A stretch of DNA of 61,960 bases from an uncultured Lachnospiraceae bacterium (GCA_910576535.1 CAJTKK010000020.1:1-61960), one strand, 5' to 3'. Shown: positions 41,433 to 51,247, numbered from the stretch's first letter. The notes: generated by a model not told the origin, from the sequence alone. Translations and numbers: made by a program.

Positions 41433-41953
41433 TGGATAATGGGTATAAAATCCCCACTGTTTTAAACAATTTCAATACCTATGCTTCCGGGCATAAATAC
41501 GTTGGCGTTTCATCCGAAACGACGCTTCCCAACTTTGAATACCTTACGGAAACTTTCGAGGGCGCCGGCATTGCCGGGGAGTTTGAGGAAGCCGTTGAAG
41601 GGTGTTTCGCTTCCCTGGAATCAGAAACATCTTTCCAGAATATCGGGAAGGAATATTTCCTTTTCCTGGCACAGACAGGGATCGTCACTTACCGGGGTTC
41701 CATGCAGGTACTCAACACGGCGAACCAGACAAATGACTTCCAGCAAGTTACCGTTGTGACAAAGGGGAAAGTCAAGTCTTTTGAGCTGGGGGTTCTGAAA
41801 AGGGGCGGAAAAGGCGAACCGAAAATAGTCAGGGAACTTTATTATGTCAAGATTACGATCGGCGGCCAGGAAATGATCGAGCTTGATAAATTCAATATGG
41901 TATGGAAAATCAACGGCGTTGACCGTCTGCAAAAAGTACGGTCACAGATTTAG
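41432..41953 (+). CDS. Major tail tube protein, 173 aa
   Basis: P2 FII type: VLNNFNTYASGHKYVGVSS, LESETSFQNIGKEYF, VVTKGKVKSFELGVLKRG and YYVKITIGGQEMIELDKFN. It overlaps the sheath stop. It polymerises inside the sheath. Confidence 0.92.
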   Translation: MDNGYKIPTVLNNFNTYASGHKYVGVSSETTLPNFEYLTETFEGAGIAGEFEEAVEGCFASLESETSFQNIGKEYFLFLAQTGIVTYRGSMQVLNTANQTNDFQQVTVVTKGKVKSFELGVLKRGGKGEPKIVRELYYVKITIGGQEMIELDKFNMVWKINGVDRLQKVRSQI

Positions 41954-41995
41954 GCGGATAAAGCCGGACAAACAATAGAAAGCGAGGATTAAAAA

Positions 41996-42418
41996 ATGGA
42001 TTATCAGGAAACAAACAGGGAAGATTTTAATGCGGAGAATATCCAGTGTGATGAAATTCCGGTTGCAACGGTCACGGACGAGGAAGCCAACAGGCTGATC
42101 CCGGCAGATGCGGCGGCAGATGATGAAAACTATCTGATGATCACTTTCGGAAAGCCCTATGATTTTGAGGGGGAAACCTTCAAGGGGATAGACCTTTCCG
42201 GGCTGGAAAACATCAAGGGCCGGCAGCTTACGGCGATCGAAAAGGCCTTCGGGAAAACGGCCGTTGTTTCATCCATGCCGGAAACTACATCCACATACGC
42301 AAAGATCGCAGCGGCAGCGGCAACGGGCCTTCCGGCTGAATTTTTTGAGGATTTGCCGGGAAAGGAAATCCGGAAGATCAAAACAGCAGTAACACGTTTT
42401 TTCTACGAGGACGAATAA
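41996..42418 (+). CDS. Tail assembly chaperone E-like, 140 aa
   Basis: Located between tube and tape measure. The end KTAVTRFFYEDE covers a slippery T-TTT-TTC (42397-42403), where a -1 shift leads into the E' extension. Blocks include FGKPYDFEGETFKGIDLSGL and LPAEFFEDLPGKEIRKIK. It helps tape-measure folding. Confidence 0.85.
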   Translation: MDYQETNREDFNAENIQCDEIPVATVTDEEANRLIPADAAADDENYLMITFGKPYDFEGETFKGIDLSGLENIKGRQLTAIEKAFGKTAVVSSMPETTSTYAKIAAAAATGLPAEFFEDLPGKEIRKIKTAVTRFFYEDE

Positions 42419-42597
42419 GGTATAACGACGGGCGGACGCTTCAGAAAAGCGCCGTCCGCCTTTCTATATTCGGCGTATCTGATTACATAGAACTTATGGA
42501 GCTTCCGGTTCTTGAATTTCTGGAAGTGGCGCAGGAGGTGGCCGAAATTGGCAGGGAGCAGAAGTCAGCACGAATTAACCGTCGAAATAGCCGGTAA
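42397..42597 (+). CDS. E' extension reached by -1 frameshift
   Basis: After slipping at T-TTT-TTC the frame reads LRGRIRYNDGRTLQKSAVRL, IFGVSDYIELMELPVLEFL, then EVAQEVAEIGREQKSARIN and ends at TAA 42595-42597. It has no start codon of its own, keeps protein-like composition and overlaps the tape-measure start. This mirrors the P2 E/E' pair. Confidence 0.85.
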   Translation, partial: FFLRGRIRYNDGRTLQKSAVRLSIFGVSDYIELMELPVLEFLEVAQEVAEIGREQKSARINRRNSR

Positions 42598-45500
42598 AAT
42601 AGCTTCGTCTTTTGGAAGTGCCATTGGAAACGTAAATAAACATATGGCCACGCTTGGCAAGGTAGCCGGGGGCGCGGCAAAACTGACGGCGGCGGGGATG
42701 GCAGCAGCCGGAACCGCAATCGCCGGGGTGGTCGCGGCTTCGACTAATGTAGGGAAAGAATTTGAAGCCCAAATGTCAACGGTTGCGGCCATTTCCGGAA
42801 ATGTGGCAAAGGAAGATCTTGCAGCGGTTGTGAATGCGGCCAATGAAATGGGGCTTGCCTTTAAAGAGGGTTCCAACGCAACCGAAACATCAATGAACAT
42901 ATTGGAAGCGAAAGCCAAACAGATGGGCGCAACAACGCAGTTTTCCGCGTCGGAAGCGGGCCAGGCAATGGAATATATGGCAATGGCAGGCTGGAAAGGT
43001 GCGGACATGATCCAGGGTATTGAAGGGATCATGAATCTGGCGGCGGCATCCGGGGAAGATCTGGCATCTACATCCGATATTGTGACGGATGCGCTGACGG
43101 CTTTCGGAATGACCGCTTCAGACAGCGGACAGTTCGCGGATGTGCTGGCGGCGGCATCCTCAAACGCAAATACAAACGTCGCTATGCTGGGGGAATCCTT
43201 TAAGTATGTGGCGCCGCTTGCCGGAACGCTTGGTTATTCGGCGGAAGATGCTTCGATTGCCCTGGGCCTCATGGCGAACGCCGGGATCAAGGGGAGCCAG
43301 GCCGGAACATCATTAAAAACGGCGCTGGCCAATATGTCCGCGCCGACAGACAAACAGGCGGCGGCAATGAAAAAGTTAGGGCTTTCGCTTACGGACGGCG
43401 AAGGCAACATGAAATCCATGCGTGAAGTCATGGTGGATATGAGGTCGAATTTTGCGGGGCTTTCGGAAGCCGAACAGACAGCGGCCGCAAGTACGATATT
43501 CGGGAAAGAAGCTATGTCCGGTATGCTTGCAATCATCAACGCAAGCGAAGAGGACTTTAACAAACTGACAAATGCAATAGACAATTCAACCGGAGCGGCG
43601 GCAGAAATGGCGGCCATCCGGCTTGATAACCTGGAAGGCGATATTACGCTTTTAAAAAGCGGGCTGGAAGGGCTTAGAATAGAGATTTACCAGGGCATGA
43701 ACGCACCTATGAGGGAAGCCGCGCAGACGGCCACGGAATATGTGGCGCGGATGAACGCGGCTTTCCAGGAAGGCGGGTTTTCCGGTATGGTTGAGGAAAT
43801 CGGAAGCATTGTTTCTGACGCCTTACTGAAAATTGCGGAATATGCGCCGGATTTTATAGAAATGGCGGCAACGCTCATAAAAAGCCTTATAAAAGGGATA
43901 GCGGATAATTCCGGCAAGCTGGCAGATTCGGCGGCGCAGGTCGCAGCCGTTTTCATCAATGGGATTTTTGAGATAATCCCGCAGATAATCCTTGCCGGGA
44001 TTGATATTGTCATACAACTGGCGGCCAGTATTTCCGGACAGCTTCCGGAGCTGATAAACAACGGAACGCAGGCGGTCACAAATTTCATAAGCGGGATCAT
44101 AGAACGGCTTCCGTTGATTATATCCACGGCGCTGACGCTGGTTCAGACGCTTGTCAGCAGTTTGAGGGCAAACGCGCCGCAGCTTATAACGGCGGCCATA
44201 CAGCTTATAACAAGCCTTATAACCGGTATCGTGCAGATGCTTCCTAGTATCGTGCAGATGGGCATTCAACTGATCATGAATCTGGTGCAGGGCATATTAA
44301 GCAATTTGCCGCTTTTGCTGCAATCAGCGGTTCAGATTATAACAAGCCTGGTCAACGGCATAGTGCAGATGCTTCCAATGCTCATACAGTCCGGCATACA
44401 ACTGATTATCAGCTTGATCCAGGGCATCATAGCGAATTTAGGGAACATTGTGCAGGCCGCTGTTCAGATAGTCATAACGCTGGCCGCCGGATTGATCCAG
44501 GCAATCCCACAACTGATTGCGGCAATCCCGCAGTTGGTAGGGGCGATCATTGATGCGATTTTAAATACAAACTGGATTGATGTAGGCATCCAGATTATAA
44601 AAGGGCTGATTGACGGCATCATAAGCACGGGGGCCAGCCTATGGAATGCAATCAAAAGCCTTTTCACTGGCGGGGAAGTTGACCTTCCAGACACTTCAAG
44701 CCAGAGCGCGGCAGTTGTCAACAGCTACGCCACGGGAATAGAAAGCAATTCCGGAGTTGTCGCGGCGGCGACAAGCAATATGTCCGCAAATGCCTTCAAT
44801 ACCTTAGACACGACGGCGGCAACGACAGCCGGAACCACAACGGCAACGGCCTATTCGGATGCGCTGAACAATTTCACGTTTGATACATCCGGCCTTCAAA
44901 ATTCACTTACGACAGCCGGAACCGCTGGAAGCACAGCTTTAAGCGAAGGGCTGACGGCCGGATCCCCTATGGTGGTAACGGCGGTTGACGGCATGGCAAC
45001 CAATATAAACACTTCGCTTGATTCCGGATGGAATACCATGCAGAGCAGCGCACAAAGCGCAATGAGCAATCTTACAAGCACAGTCCAGACGCAGGCACAG
45101 GCGGCGGCGCAGGCGGTAAAATCGGCTTTTGAGAATATGACAATCACAATCCCACAGCCGAAAATTCCGAGAATATCCGTTTCGACAAGTTCCGTTTCCT
45201 ATGGGGACGGCGGGAGCGTGAGCGTTCCGAACTTTTCCGTTTCCTACTATGCACAGGGCGGCATCATGGACAGCCCAACGCTTTTCGGCATGGTAGGCGG
45301 GGAAGCCGGGCCCGAAGGGATCATACCGCTGGATCCGTTTTGGAGCAGGCTTGACAGCGCCGTTTCGGCAGCAGTTGAAAATTTTGGCGGGGTATCACGG
45401 GCAAGGCAAGATGCGGTTGCGCTTTCCGGTATGCAGTCGGCGGCCGGCGGCACGGATTCCAGGGCGAAAGAGCTTTACAGTGAGATAGCTGGCAACCACA

Positions 45501-45691
45501 CGGAAAATATATCAAATGACAACCGCACTTCGGAAAATTCGCCGCATATCGTATTTTCGCCGCAGATTACGATCCAGGGCAGCGCAAACAAGGAAGATGT
45601 TCATTCCGCGCTTTCCATGTCGCAGGAAGAATTTAACCAGATGATGCGGGAATATAACTGGCAGAATGGCAGAACGGCAATGGCAACATAG
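42548..45691 (+). CDS. Tail tape measure protein, 1047 aa
   Basis: TTG 42548 with AGGAGGTG 7 bases upstream. N-terminal alanine-rich coiled coil; the TMP blocks WKGADMIQGIEGIMNLAAA, SNANTNVAMLGESFKYVAPL and GTSLKTALANMSAPTDKQ follow. A long hydrophobic repeat region (about residues 470-720) can insert in the host membrane. The C-terminal GGIMDSPTLFGMVGGEAGPE precedes the end. It sets tail length. Confidence 0.93.
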   Translation: MAGSRSQHELTVEIAGKIASSFGSAIGNVNKHMATLGKVAGGAAKLTAAGMAAAGTAIAGVVAASTNVGKEFEAQMSTVAAISGNVAKEDLAAVVNAANEMGLAFKEGSNATETSMNILEAKAKQMGATTQFSASEAGQAMEYMAMAGWKGADMIQGIEGIMNLAAASGEDLASTSDIVTDALTAFGMTASDSGQFADVLAAASSNANTNVAMLGESFKYVAPLAGTLGYSAEDASIALGLMANAGIKGSQAGTSLKTALANMSAPTDKQAAAMKKLGLSLTDGEGNMKSMREVMVDMRSNFAGLSEAEQTAAASTIFGKEAMSGMLAIINASEEDFNKLTNAIDNSTGAAAEMAAIRLDNLEGDITLLKSGLEGLRIEIYQGMNAPMREAAQTATEYVARMNAAFQEGGFSGMVEEIGSIVSDALLKIAEYAPDFIEMAATLIKSLIKGIADNSGKLADSAAQVAAVFINGIFEIIPQIILAGIDIVIQLAASISGQLPELINNGTQAVTNFISGIIERLPLIISTALTLVQTLVSSLRANAPQLITAAIQLITSLITGIVQMLPSIVQMGIQLIMNLVQGILSNLPLLLQSAVQIITSLVNGIVQMLPMLIQSGIQLIISLIQGIIANLGNIVQAAVQIVITLAAGLIQAIPQLIAAIPQLVGAIIDAILNTNWIDVGIQIIKGLIDGIISTGASLWNAIKSLFTGGEVDLPDTSSQSAAVVNSYATGIESNSGVVAAATSNMSANAFNTLDTTAATTAGTTTATAYSDALNNFTFDTSGLQNSLTTAGTAGSTALSEGLTAGSPMVVTAVDGMATNINTSLDSGWNTMQSSAQSAMSNLTSTVQTQAQAAAQAVKSAFENMTITIPQPKIPRISVSTSSVSYGDGGSVSVPNFSVSYYAQGGIMDSPTLFGMVGGEAGPEGIIPLDPFWSRLDSAVSAAVENFGGVSRARQDAVALSGMQSAAGGTDSRAKELYSEIAGNHTENISNDNRTSENSPHIVFSPQITIQGSANKEDVHSALSMSQEEFNQMMREYNWQNGRTAMAT

Positions 45692-45706
45692 AAAGGGGGC
45701 TGATGT

Positions 45707-45916
45707 ATGGACGAAAATAGAATGTATACCACGGTTCAGGGGGATATGTGGGATTATATCGCATGGAAATTTTACGGTGATGAAAAATATATCAGCCTTC
45801 TTTTTTCCGGGAATCCGGATCTTTTGGAAATCAGCGTGTTTTCAGCCGGAACAAAGGTTTATATCCCGGAGCTTCCGGAAGAGCTTGACGAGGATATGCC
45901 GGAATGGAGAGTGTAA
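45707..45916 (+). CDS. Tail protein X-like (LysM fold), 69 aa
   Basis: MYTTVQGDMWDYIAWKFYGD, then PDLLEISVFSAGTKVYIPEL is P2 gpX, a single LysM-like module. ATG 45707 behind AAAGGGGGC. It connects hub and tube. Confidence 0.88.
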   Translation: MDENRMYTTVQGDMWDYIAWKFYGDEKYISLLFSGNPDLLEISVFSAGTKVYIPELPEELDEDMPEWRV

Positions 45917-45919
45917 GGG

Positions 45920-47182
45920 ATGCAGGCCAGGCAATCATATGTTGTTGTGAAATACAACGGGAAGGACATTTCAAAGACCATAACGGACTATACAGAGGGA
46001 TTCCAGTACACAGACAACGCTTCCGGGAAAGCCGATACTGTAAAATTAACGCTGAATGACCGGAGCGGGAAATGGTCGGGGAGCTGGTTCCCTATACAGG
46101 GGGATTATGTGGAAACCACAATCCGGCTGACAAATTGGAGTTCTGAAGGGGATAACCGGAAATTTAATTGCGGATTTTTCCTTCTGGATGATATGGAGTT
46201 TTCCGGGCCGCCGTCTATTGCATCAATCGGCGGCATATCGACGCCGATCAGCACGGATTTTAATGTCACGCAGAAATCAAAGACCTGGAAAAAAACAACG
46301 GTAAAAGGCATATTGGAAAAGATAGCGGCAACCGCGGGGATCGGCCTTTACTTTTCCGGACAGGATTATCCGATTGATGAACTGGAACAGTCCGGGGAGA
46401 CGGATCAGGCCTTCGCTTTCAAATTGTGCAGTTCTTACAATCTGGCAATGAAGCTATACAACAGAAAAATTGTTGTTTTCGATCAGACGGATTATGAGAA
46501 TAAAAAAGCAGGCCTTACCATCAAGAAAACGCAATGCGAAAGCTGGCGCATTAAAAGGAAAATGACAAAAGCCTATGACGGTGTATCAATCAGCTACACG
46601 GATTCAAAGACGGAAAAAACGCTGAAATACAAATACATGATGCGGAACGGGAGCCGGATCCTGAAACTGAATGAATCCGCTGAAAGTTTACAGGATGCAG
46701 AAATCAAGGCAAAAGCCAAACTGTTAGAACATAACCGTTCCTGCCAGACGGCAACGCTGAAAGTCAAAGGCGATACAAAATACATAGCAAGTAAATGCTG
46801 CAATCTTTCCGGCTTCGGCAAGCTGGACGGGAAATATTATATTGATACGGTCACGCATACCAAAAATCCGCGCGGCGGTTATAGTTGTTCCCTTGAAATG
46901 CACTTGTGTATTGTTGTAAAGGGCGTAACGGTCGCAAAGGTGGATTCCGGAAAGACCACAAAGGCGGCATCCAGTTCTTCCACGGCTGGAAAGACGTACA
47001 CAATCGTTTCCGGTGATACGCTATGGAAAATCAGCACGAAATTTCTTGGAAATGGTTCAAAGTATATGCAGATATACAATCCAAATTCCGGGGTGATAGA
47101 AGCAGCGGCAAAGTCGCACGGGAAATCTTCATCCAATAACGGCCACTGGATCTATCCTGGAACCACATTGAATATACCGTGA
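45920..47182 (+). CDS. Tail protein D-like with C-terminal LysM, 420 aa
   Basis: P2 D (late control gene D) fold: YTEGFQYTDNASGKADTVKL, RNGSRILKLNESAESLQDAE and YYIDTVTHTKNPRGGYSCSL. A LysM domain closes it (KTYTIVSGDTLWKISTKFLG). It forms the baseplate hub and may touch peptidoglycan. Confidence 0.9.
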   Translation: MQARQSYVVVKYNGKDISKTITDYTEGFQYTDNASGKADTVKLTLNDRSGKWSGSWFPIQGDYVETTIRLTNWSSEGDNRKFNCGFFLLDDMEFSGPPSIASIGGISTPISTDFNVTQKSKTWKKTTVKGILEKIAATAGIGLYFSGQDYPIDELEQSGETDQAFAFKLCSSYNLAMKLYNRKIVVFDQTDYENKKAGLTIKKTQCESWRIKRKMTKAYDGVSISYTDSKTEKTLKYKYMMRNGSRILKLNESAESLQDAEIKAKAKLLEHNRSCQTATLKVKGDTKYIASKCCNLSGFGKLDGKYYIDTVTHTKNPRGGYSCSLEMHLCIVVKGVTVAKVDSGKTTKAASSSSTAGKTYTIVSGDTLWKISTKFLGNGSKYMQIYNPNSGVIEAAAKSHGKSSSNNGHWIYPGTTLNIP

Positions 47183-47199
47183 CAAGGGGGGGATATGAA

Positions 47200-47679
47200 T
47201 TGTCTGATACAATAAGGGCCGGCTTTATATCGGCCATTAACTACGAGGAAGGAACGGCGCAGATCGTTTACAAGGATCGGGATGATGAAGTTTCCCCCTA
47301 TCTTCCCTTCTGGTCAAATGAGTACAATATGCCGGACATTGACACGCTTGTTTATGTGGTGCATTTACAGAACGGAAGCACAAAGGGGATGATCCTTATC
47401 CCCCCATTCACGAACGAACATCCCCCCGTTGAGGGGAAAAAGGGGATCTGGCGGAAGGATTTTGGCGACGGTTCCTATTTGCGTTATGATTATGAAACGC
47501 TGCATCTTGACATTGTTACCCATTCCGTAAAAATGCAGGAGCTGGAAATAGAGGGGGATCTGACCGTAAAAGGAAAAACCGAAATAGGAAAGGATCTGAC
47601 CGTAAAAGGAAGAACCGACATATCCGGCAATGTGCATATTAAAGGGCATCTTACCGTTGACGGCGGCATTTCAGGGTAA
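47200..47679 (+). CDS. Baseplate spike protein V-like, 159 aa
   Basis: TTG 47200 behind AAGGGGGGG. OB-fold start (IRAGFISAINYEEGTAQIVY, TLVYVVHLQNGSTKGMILI) and a repeated beta-helix end (DLTVKGKTEIGKDLTVKGRT). This is the puncturing spike at the baseplate. Confidence 0.85.
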   Translation: MSDTIRAGFISAINYEEGTAQIVYKDRDDEVSPYLPFWSNEYNMPDIDTLVYVVHLQNGSTKGMILIPPFTNEHPPVEGKKGIWRKDFGDGSYLRYDYETLHLDIVTHSVKMQELEIEGDLTVKGKTEIGKDLTVKGRTDISGNVHIKGHLTVDGGISG

Positions 47680-47694
47680 AGGGGGCGGCATGGG

Positions 47695-48084
47695 ATGATA
47701 GGATATTTTGGGGATGTTATCTTTGAAACATCCAGTAAAAAGATATGCACGTTTAACAATATGAAACGGTCAATATCTGCATCTTATTCCGATCACAAAC
47801 GGTATAAAAAGAAATCGGAACGGGAGTTTGAGGGCCCGGAGAACCAGACCGTATCTTTTAACATGAAATTTGTTGCCGGCCACGGCGTAAAGCCTTGGAG
47901 CATGGTTCACAAAATCACGCTTTATTGTGAAAAAGGAACGGTTTGCCCTTTTGTGGTTGGCGGCCACAAGATAGGCGGCGGCAAGTGGACGATTGACAGC
48001 ATAGACGAAGATTATAAAACGGTATGGAACCGCGGCGAGCTTGTTTCCGTGGAAATAGCGGTCAAGGCTACGGAGTACCACTAG
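47695..48084 (+). CDS. Tail protein U-like, 129 aa
   Basis: P2 gpU pattern: GYFGDVIFETSSKKICTFNN and KWTIDSIDEDYKTVWNRGEL, ending VEIAVKATEYH. ATG 47695 behind AAAGGGGGCGG. Confidence 0.8.
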   Translation: MIGYFGDVIFETSSKKICTFNNMKRSISASYSDHKRYKKKSEREFEGPENQTVSFNMKFVAGHGVKPWSMVHKITLYCEKGTVCPFVVGGHKIGGGKWTIDSIDEDYKTVWNRGELVSVEIAVKATEYH

Positions 48085-48099
48085 GAAGGGGGCGGCTTT

Positions 48100-48414
48100 A
48101 TGCTTGTTATAGACGGGGTTCAGATTGTCATAAACGGAGTATATGAGCGGGAACTTCGCAATGACATATTGGAGAAATGCGAGTTCCTTTTGACGCTGAT
48201 AAAAGGCACGATCCCCATGAACCGGGATATAGGCATAGATCCCGGCATTGTTTCACAGCCGCTTTACATAGCACAGCAAATGTATACAATGAGCGCAATA
48301 GAAACGATAGAAAAGTATGAAACGCGGGCAATCGTGGAAGAAGTGCAGTTTGAAACAACGGCCGGCGCCGGAAACATGATTCCGAAAGTGAGGTTGATAT
48401 ACAATGGCGAATGA
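48100..48414 (+). CDS. Baseplate protein W-like (gp25 family), 104 aa
   Basis: ILEKCEFLLTLIKGTIPMNR and DIGIDPGIVSQPLY are the gpW/gp25 core; IEKYETRAIVEEVQFE follows. It overlaps gpJ by 11 bp. Structural part of the baseplate wedge. Confidence 0.87.
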   Translation: MLVIDGVQIVINGVYERELRNDILEKCEFLLTLIKGTIPMNRDIGIDPGIVSQPLYIAQQMYTMSAIETIEKYETRAIVEEVQFETTAGAGNMIPKVRLIYNGE

Positions 48415-49561
48415 GATACAGAAACTTTATAACTTGCCGGAAATTTCCTTTATTGAGGGAATCACTTATGAGGGAATCTTAAATGAAATGGTGGCGGACT
48501 TTGAAACGAAATATACAGAGGAAACCGGCCGTAAAATCAAATTAAGGCCAGGGGATAAAGAACATATCCATCTAAGGGTTCTGGCCGGCCAGTATTACCA
48601 GATGTACCAACAGCTTGACTATGCCGCAAAAATGAACCTTTTAAAATATTCCAAAGGGGATTTTTTGAAACATCTTGGGGCATTTAAGAAAACATTCATC
48701 CAGGAGCCGCGGGCGGCGGCCGTGAAAGTCCGCTTTACGCTTTCGGAAGTCCGGAAAGATGTTATATACATACCGGAAGGAACACGGGTAACAGCCGGGG
48801 ACGGCGTATATTTTGCAACGGATGATTATGCCGAGGTTGCCGCCGGGGAAAGCTATGCAGATGTTACTTGCACTTGCGAAACGGCCGGGGATATTGGAAA
48901 CAATTATCAGCCGGGAACGATTGAAATAATCGTGGATCCCGTGCCATATGTGAAAAGCGTTGTAAATGTCACAAAATCAGATGGGGGTTCCGGAGAGGAA
49001 TCAGAGGAAAGTTTCCGGGAGCGGATTTTCCTGGCGCCTTCGTCCTATTCCGTGGCGGGCCCGGCTGACGCTTACGAATATTGGGTAAAACAGTACAACA
49101 GCGCGGCGATTGAGGATGTAAAGATATATGAGCCGGTGGAAGCGGTCGTGGACATACGGATCCTTCTGCAAGGCGGCGCCCTTCCGAGCGAAACATTTTG
49201 TTCCGGCTGCCTGCAATATCTGAAGGACAATCCGATTATCCCATTAACGGATAACAACTATGTGTTGCCACCGGATGTTGTGGGTTATGACCTGAAAGCC
49301 ACTTACTATATATCCCGGTCGGATATAAACAATGTGAAATCAATCCAGGATTCCATAGAAGCGGCAAAGGACACATATTTAAACTGGCAGCGCACGAAGA
49401 TAGGGCGTGACTTGAATCCGGATGCGCTGATTGAATTTGTCCGGGCGGCAGGCGGGAAAAGGTGCGTCATAGAATCCCCCGTTTTCACGGTGATCCCGGA
49501 AACATCCGTTGCACAGGAAAAAACCGTTGAATTTGTCTATGGGGGAATCGAGGATGATTAA
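48404..49561 (+). CDS. Baseplate protein J-like, 385 aa
   Basis: LPEISFIEGITYEGILNEM, AGQYYQMYQQLDYAAKMNLL, IPEGTRVTAGDGVYFATDDY and SFRERIFLAPSSYSVAGPADAY. Baseplate J family. It links the wedge to the tail fibre attachment proteins; overlaps gpI by 8 bp. Confidence 0.9.
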   Translation: MANEIQKLYNLPEISFIEGITYEGILNEMVADFETKYTEETGRKIKLRPGDKEHIHLRVLAGQYYQMYQQLDYAAKMNLLKYSKGDFLKHLGAFKKTFIQEPRAAAVKVRFTLSEVRKDVIYIPEGTRVTAGDGVYFATDDYAEVAAGESYADVTCTCETAGDIGNNYQPGTIEIIVDPVPYVKSVVNVTKSDGGSGEESEESFRERIFLAPSSYSVAGPADAYEYWVKQYNSAAIEDVKIYEPVEAVVDIRILLQGGALPSETFCSGCLQYLKDNPIIPLTDNNYVLPPDVVGYDLKATYYISRSDINNVKSIQDSIEAAKDTYLNWQRTKIGRDLNPDALIEFVRAAGGKRCVIESPVFTVIPETSVAQEKTVEFVYGGIEDD

Positions 49562-50876
49562 ACTATCAGATTACAGGACGCAGGGCGCCCTTCCGGTTCC
49601 AATGAGGACGCCGGAGCGGATCGCCCTTTCCTATGCTTTTGACAGGCAGAAAAAAATATATATTGAGCGGATGCAGCGCGCCTATATATGGGCTGATCTT
49701 GAAAAAGTGGATGATAACAAGCTGGATTTCCTGGCGGTTGAAAACAGGGTGCTTTTTTATAATTCAGATCTTGCGCCAGACGTGAAAAGGCGGCTGATCC
49801 GCAATTCAATTTACTGGTATATGAAATTAGGTACGCGGCAGGTCATGGAAGAAATGGTGGATATAGTTTTCGGGAATGAAAATACATCCGTCGAGGAATG
49901 GCACACATACGCCGGGGAGCCTTTCCATTTCCGGATCGCCGTTGGAACATCCGTGACGCAGACTTCAATCAAGGAATTTCTGCAATACCTGAACCGGGTA
50001 AAAAATGCACGGTCAAGGTTTGATTATATGGTTTTCCAGAATGGGATCACGCTGACTATTTACCAGGTATCAGAATACCAGGATTTTATATACACTTTTT
50101 GCGGCGAATTTGAATGCGGGGTGTACCCAAATACAGAAACCGGGCTGCAACCGCATGAAATCACGCTGACGCTTGAAGGGGATGCGGAAACCGGCCGCAC
50201 GGCATACGGCGAAGCCGGAACGAAGCCGGATATATCAGTCGGCGCGGCTTTCGTGGAAAATACGCTGGAAATCCAGCCGGAAAGCACGGAAAAAGGCGTT
50301 GCTTATCCAACAGACGCGGAAACCGAAAGCGGCACATATCCGGACGCGGCGGCGGCACTCATGCCGGCGGCGGTGGATCTTACCATCCAGCCGGAAGGCG
50401 CAGACAGCAATTTCCCATATCCGGAAAACGAGGAATCCGGGGTATATCCGGAAATCATGGCGGCGCTGCATCCATCCGGTGCGGAAATATCACTGGATGG
50501 GGAAACGGCATCCGCGGGGGCGGAATATGGCCATTCTGGCACGGTTCCGGACATTTCCACGGGCTTTTCCGTTGCCGGTGCGGAAATATACGCACAGGGC
50601 GAAACGGGCGCAGGAAAAGGCATATATGAGGCCACAGGCACATATCCGGATCCGGCGGTCGGAACAAAATTCACTGAAGTTCAGGTCGGGCTTGATGGAG
50701 AATCCGCAGAGGGTGAAATAAATTATCCCGCGGATGCTGAAGCCGAGAGCGGTTCCGTTCCGGTTCCGGCGGCTATCCTTGCGGCGGCAGAAAGCGGCGT
50801 TTCTGTTTCCGCAGACGGCGCCGGCCTTGACTTATATTATAGCACTGACGCGGACAAAGAAACCGCGGAGGAATGA
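49554..50876 (+). CDS. Tail protein I-like with a seven-fold repeat tail, 440 aa
   Basis: The first 165 residues are P2 gpI-like (SYAFDRQKKIYIERMQRAY, IYWYMKLGTRQVMEEMVDIV). From about residue 190 a 33-38-residue module repeats about seven times, each beginning G-[TVS]-x-P-[DEN] (GVYPNTETG, GTKPDISVG, GTYPDAAAA, GVYPEIMAA, GTVPDISTG, GTYPDPAVG, GSVPVPAAI). Such an extension is not part of P2 gpI and probably forms a beta-rich arm holding receptor-binding parts. Confidence 0.85.
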   Translation: MIKLSDYRTQGALPVPMRTPERIALSYAFDRQKKIYIERMQRAYIWADLEKVDDNKLDFLAVENRVLFYNSDLAPDVKRRLIRNSIYWYMKLGTRQVMEEMVDIVFGNENTSVEEWHTYAGEPFHFRIAVGTSVTQTSIKEFLQYLNRVKNARSRFDYMVFQNGITLTIYQVSEYQDFIYTFCGEFECGVYPNTETGLQPHEITLTLEGDAETGRTAYGEAGTKPDISVGAAFVENTLEIQPESTEKGVAYPTDAETESGTYPDAAAALMPAAVDLTIQPEGADSNFPYPENEESGVYPEIMAALHPSGAEISLDGETASAGAEYGHSGTVPDISTGFSVAGAEIYAQGETGAGKGIYEATGTYPDPAVGTKFTEVQVGLDGESAEGEINYPADAEAESGSVPVPAAILAAAESGVSVSADGAGLDLYYSTDADKETAEE

Positions 50877-50892
50877 AAGGAGATTTCAGACT

Positions 50893-51228
50893 ATGGCAGC
50901 AGAAGCAAGCTATATTCCGCTGACTGATGCGGCGCTGGATGATTTCAAAGAGTATATCAAACATTGCGTTGCATATGCGGAATACCGATCCGGGAATACC
51001 TGGACAAAAATACCCATTTACAAAGTTGAAACGCTTCCGGATGGGCGGGTTGCTATTTTCGTTCTGTTTGACCACGAAGCGCCGGATCAGATTACCGGGA
51101 TCCGCTTTTACCACAAAGCGGGCTTTTTGTGGGCAGGCGGCAATGAGAATTTAAACAAGGCGGAGTTTGACGAAGGGATCCTTTACCGTTATACGCTGAA
51201 ACTTGTCCAGTCGTCGGGCAAAAGCTAA
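50893..51228 (+). CDS. Tail-tip protein, 111 aa
   Basis: ATG 50893 behind GAAAGGAG. Sequence DDFKEYIKHCVAYAEYRSGN, DGRVAIFVLFDHEAPDQIT. No family recognised. Its place between gpI and the DGR target implies a receptor-binding assembly. Confidence 0.6.
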   Translation: MAAEASYIPLTDAALDDFKEYIKHCVAYAEYRSGNTWTKIPIYKVETLPDGRVAIFVLFDHEAPDQITGIRFYHKAGFLWAGGNENLNKAEFDEGILYRYTLKLVQSSGKS

Positions 51229-51247
51229 AGAAAGGCAGGTGTAAAAA

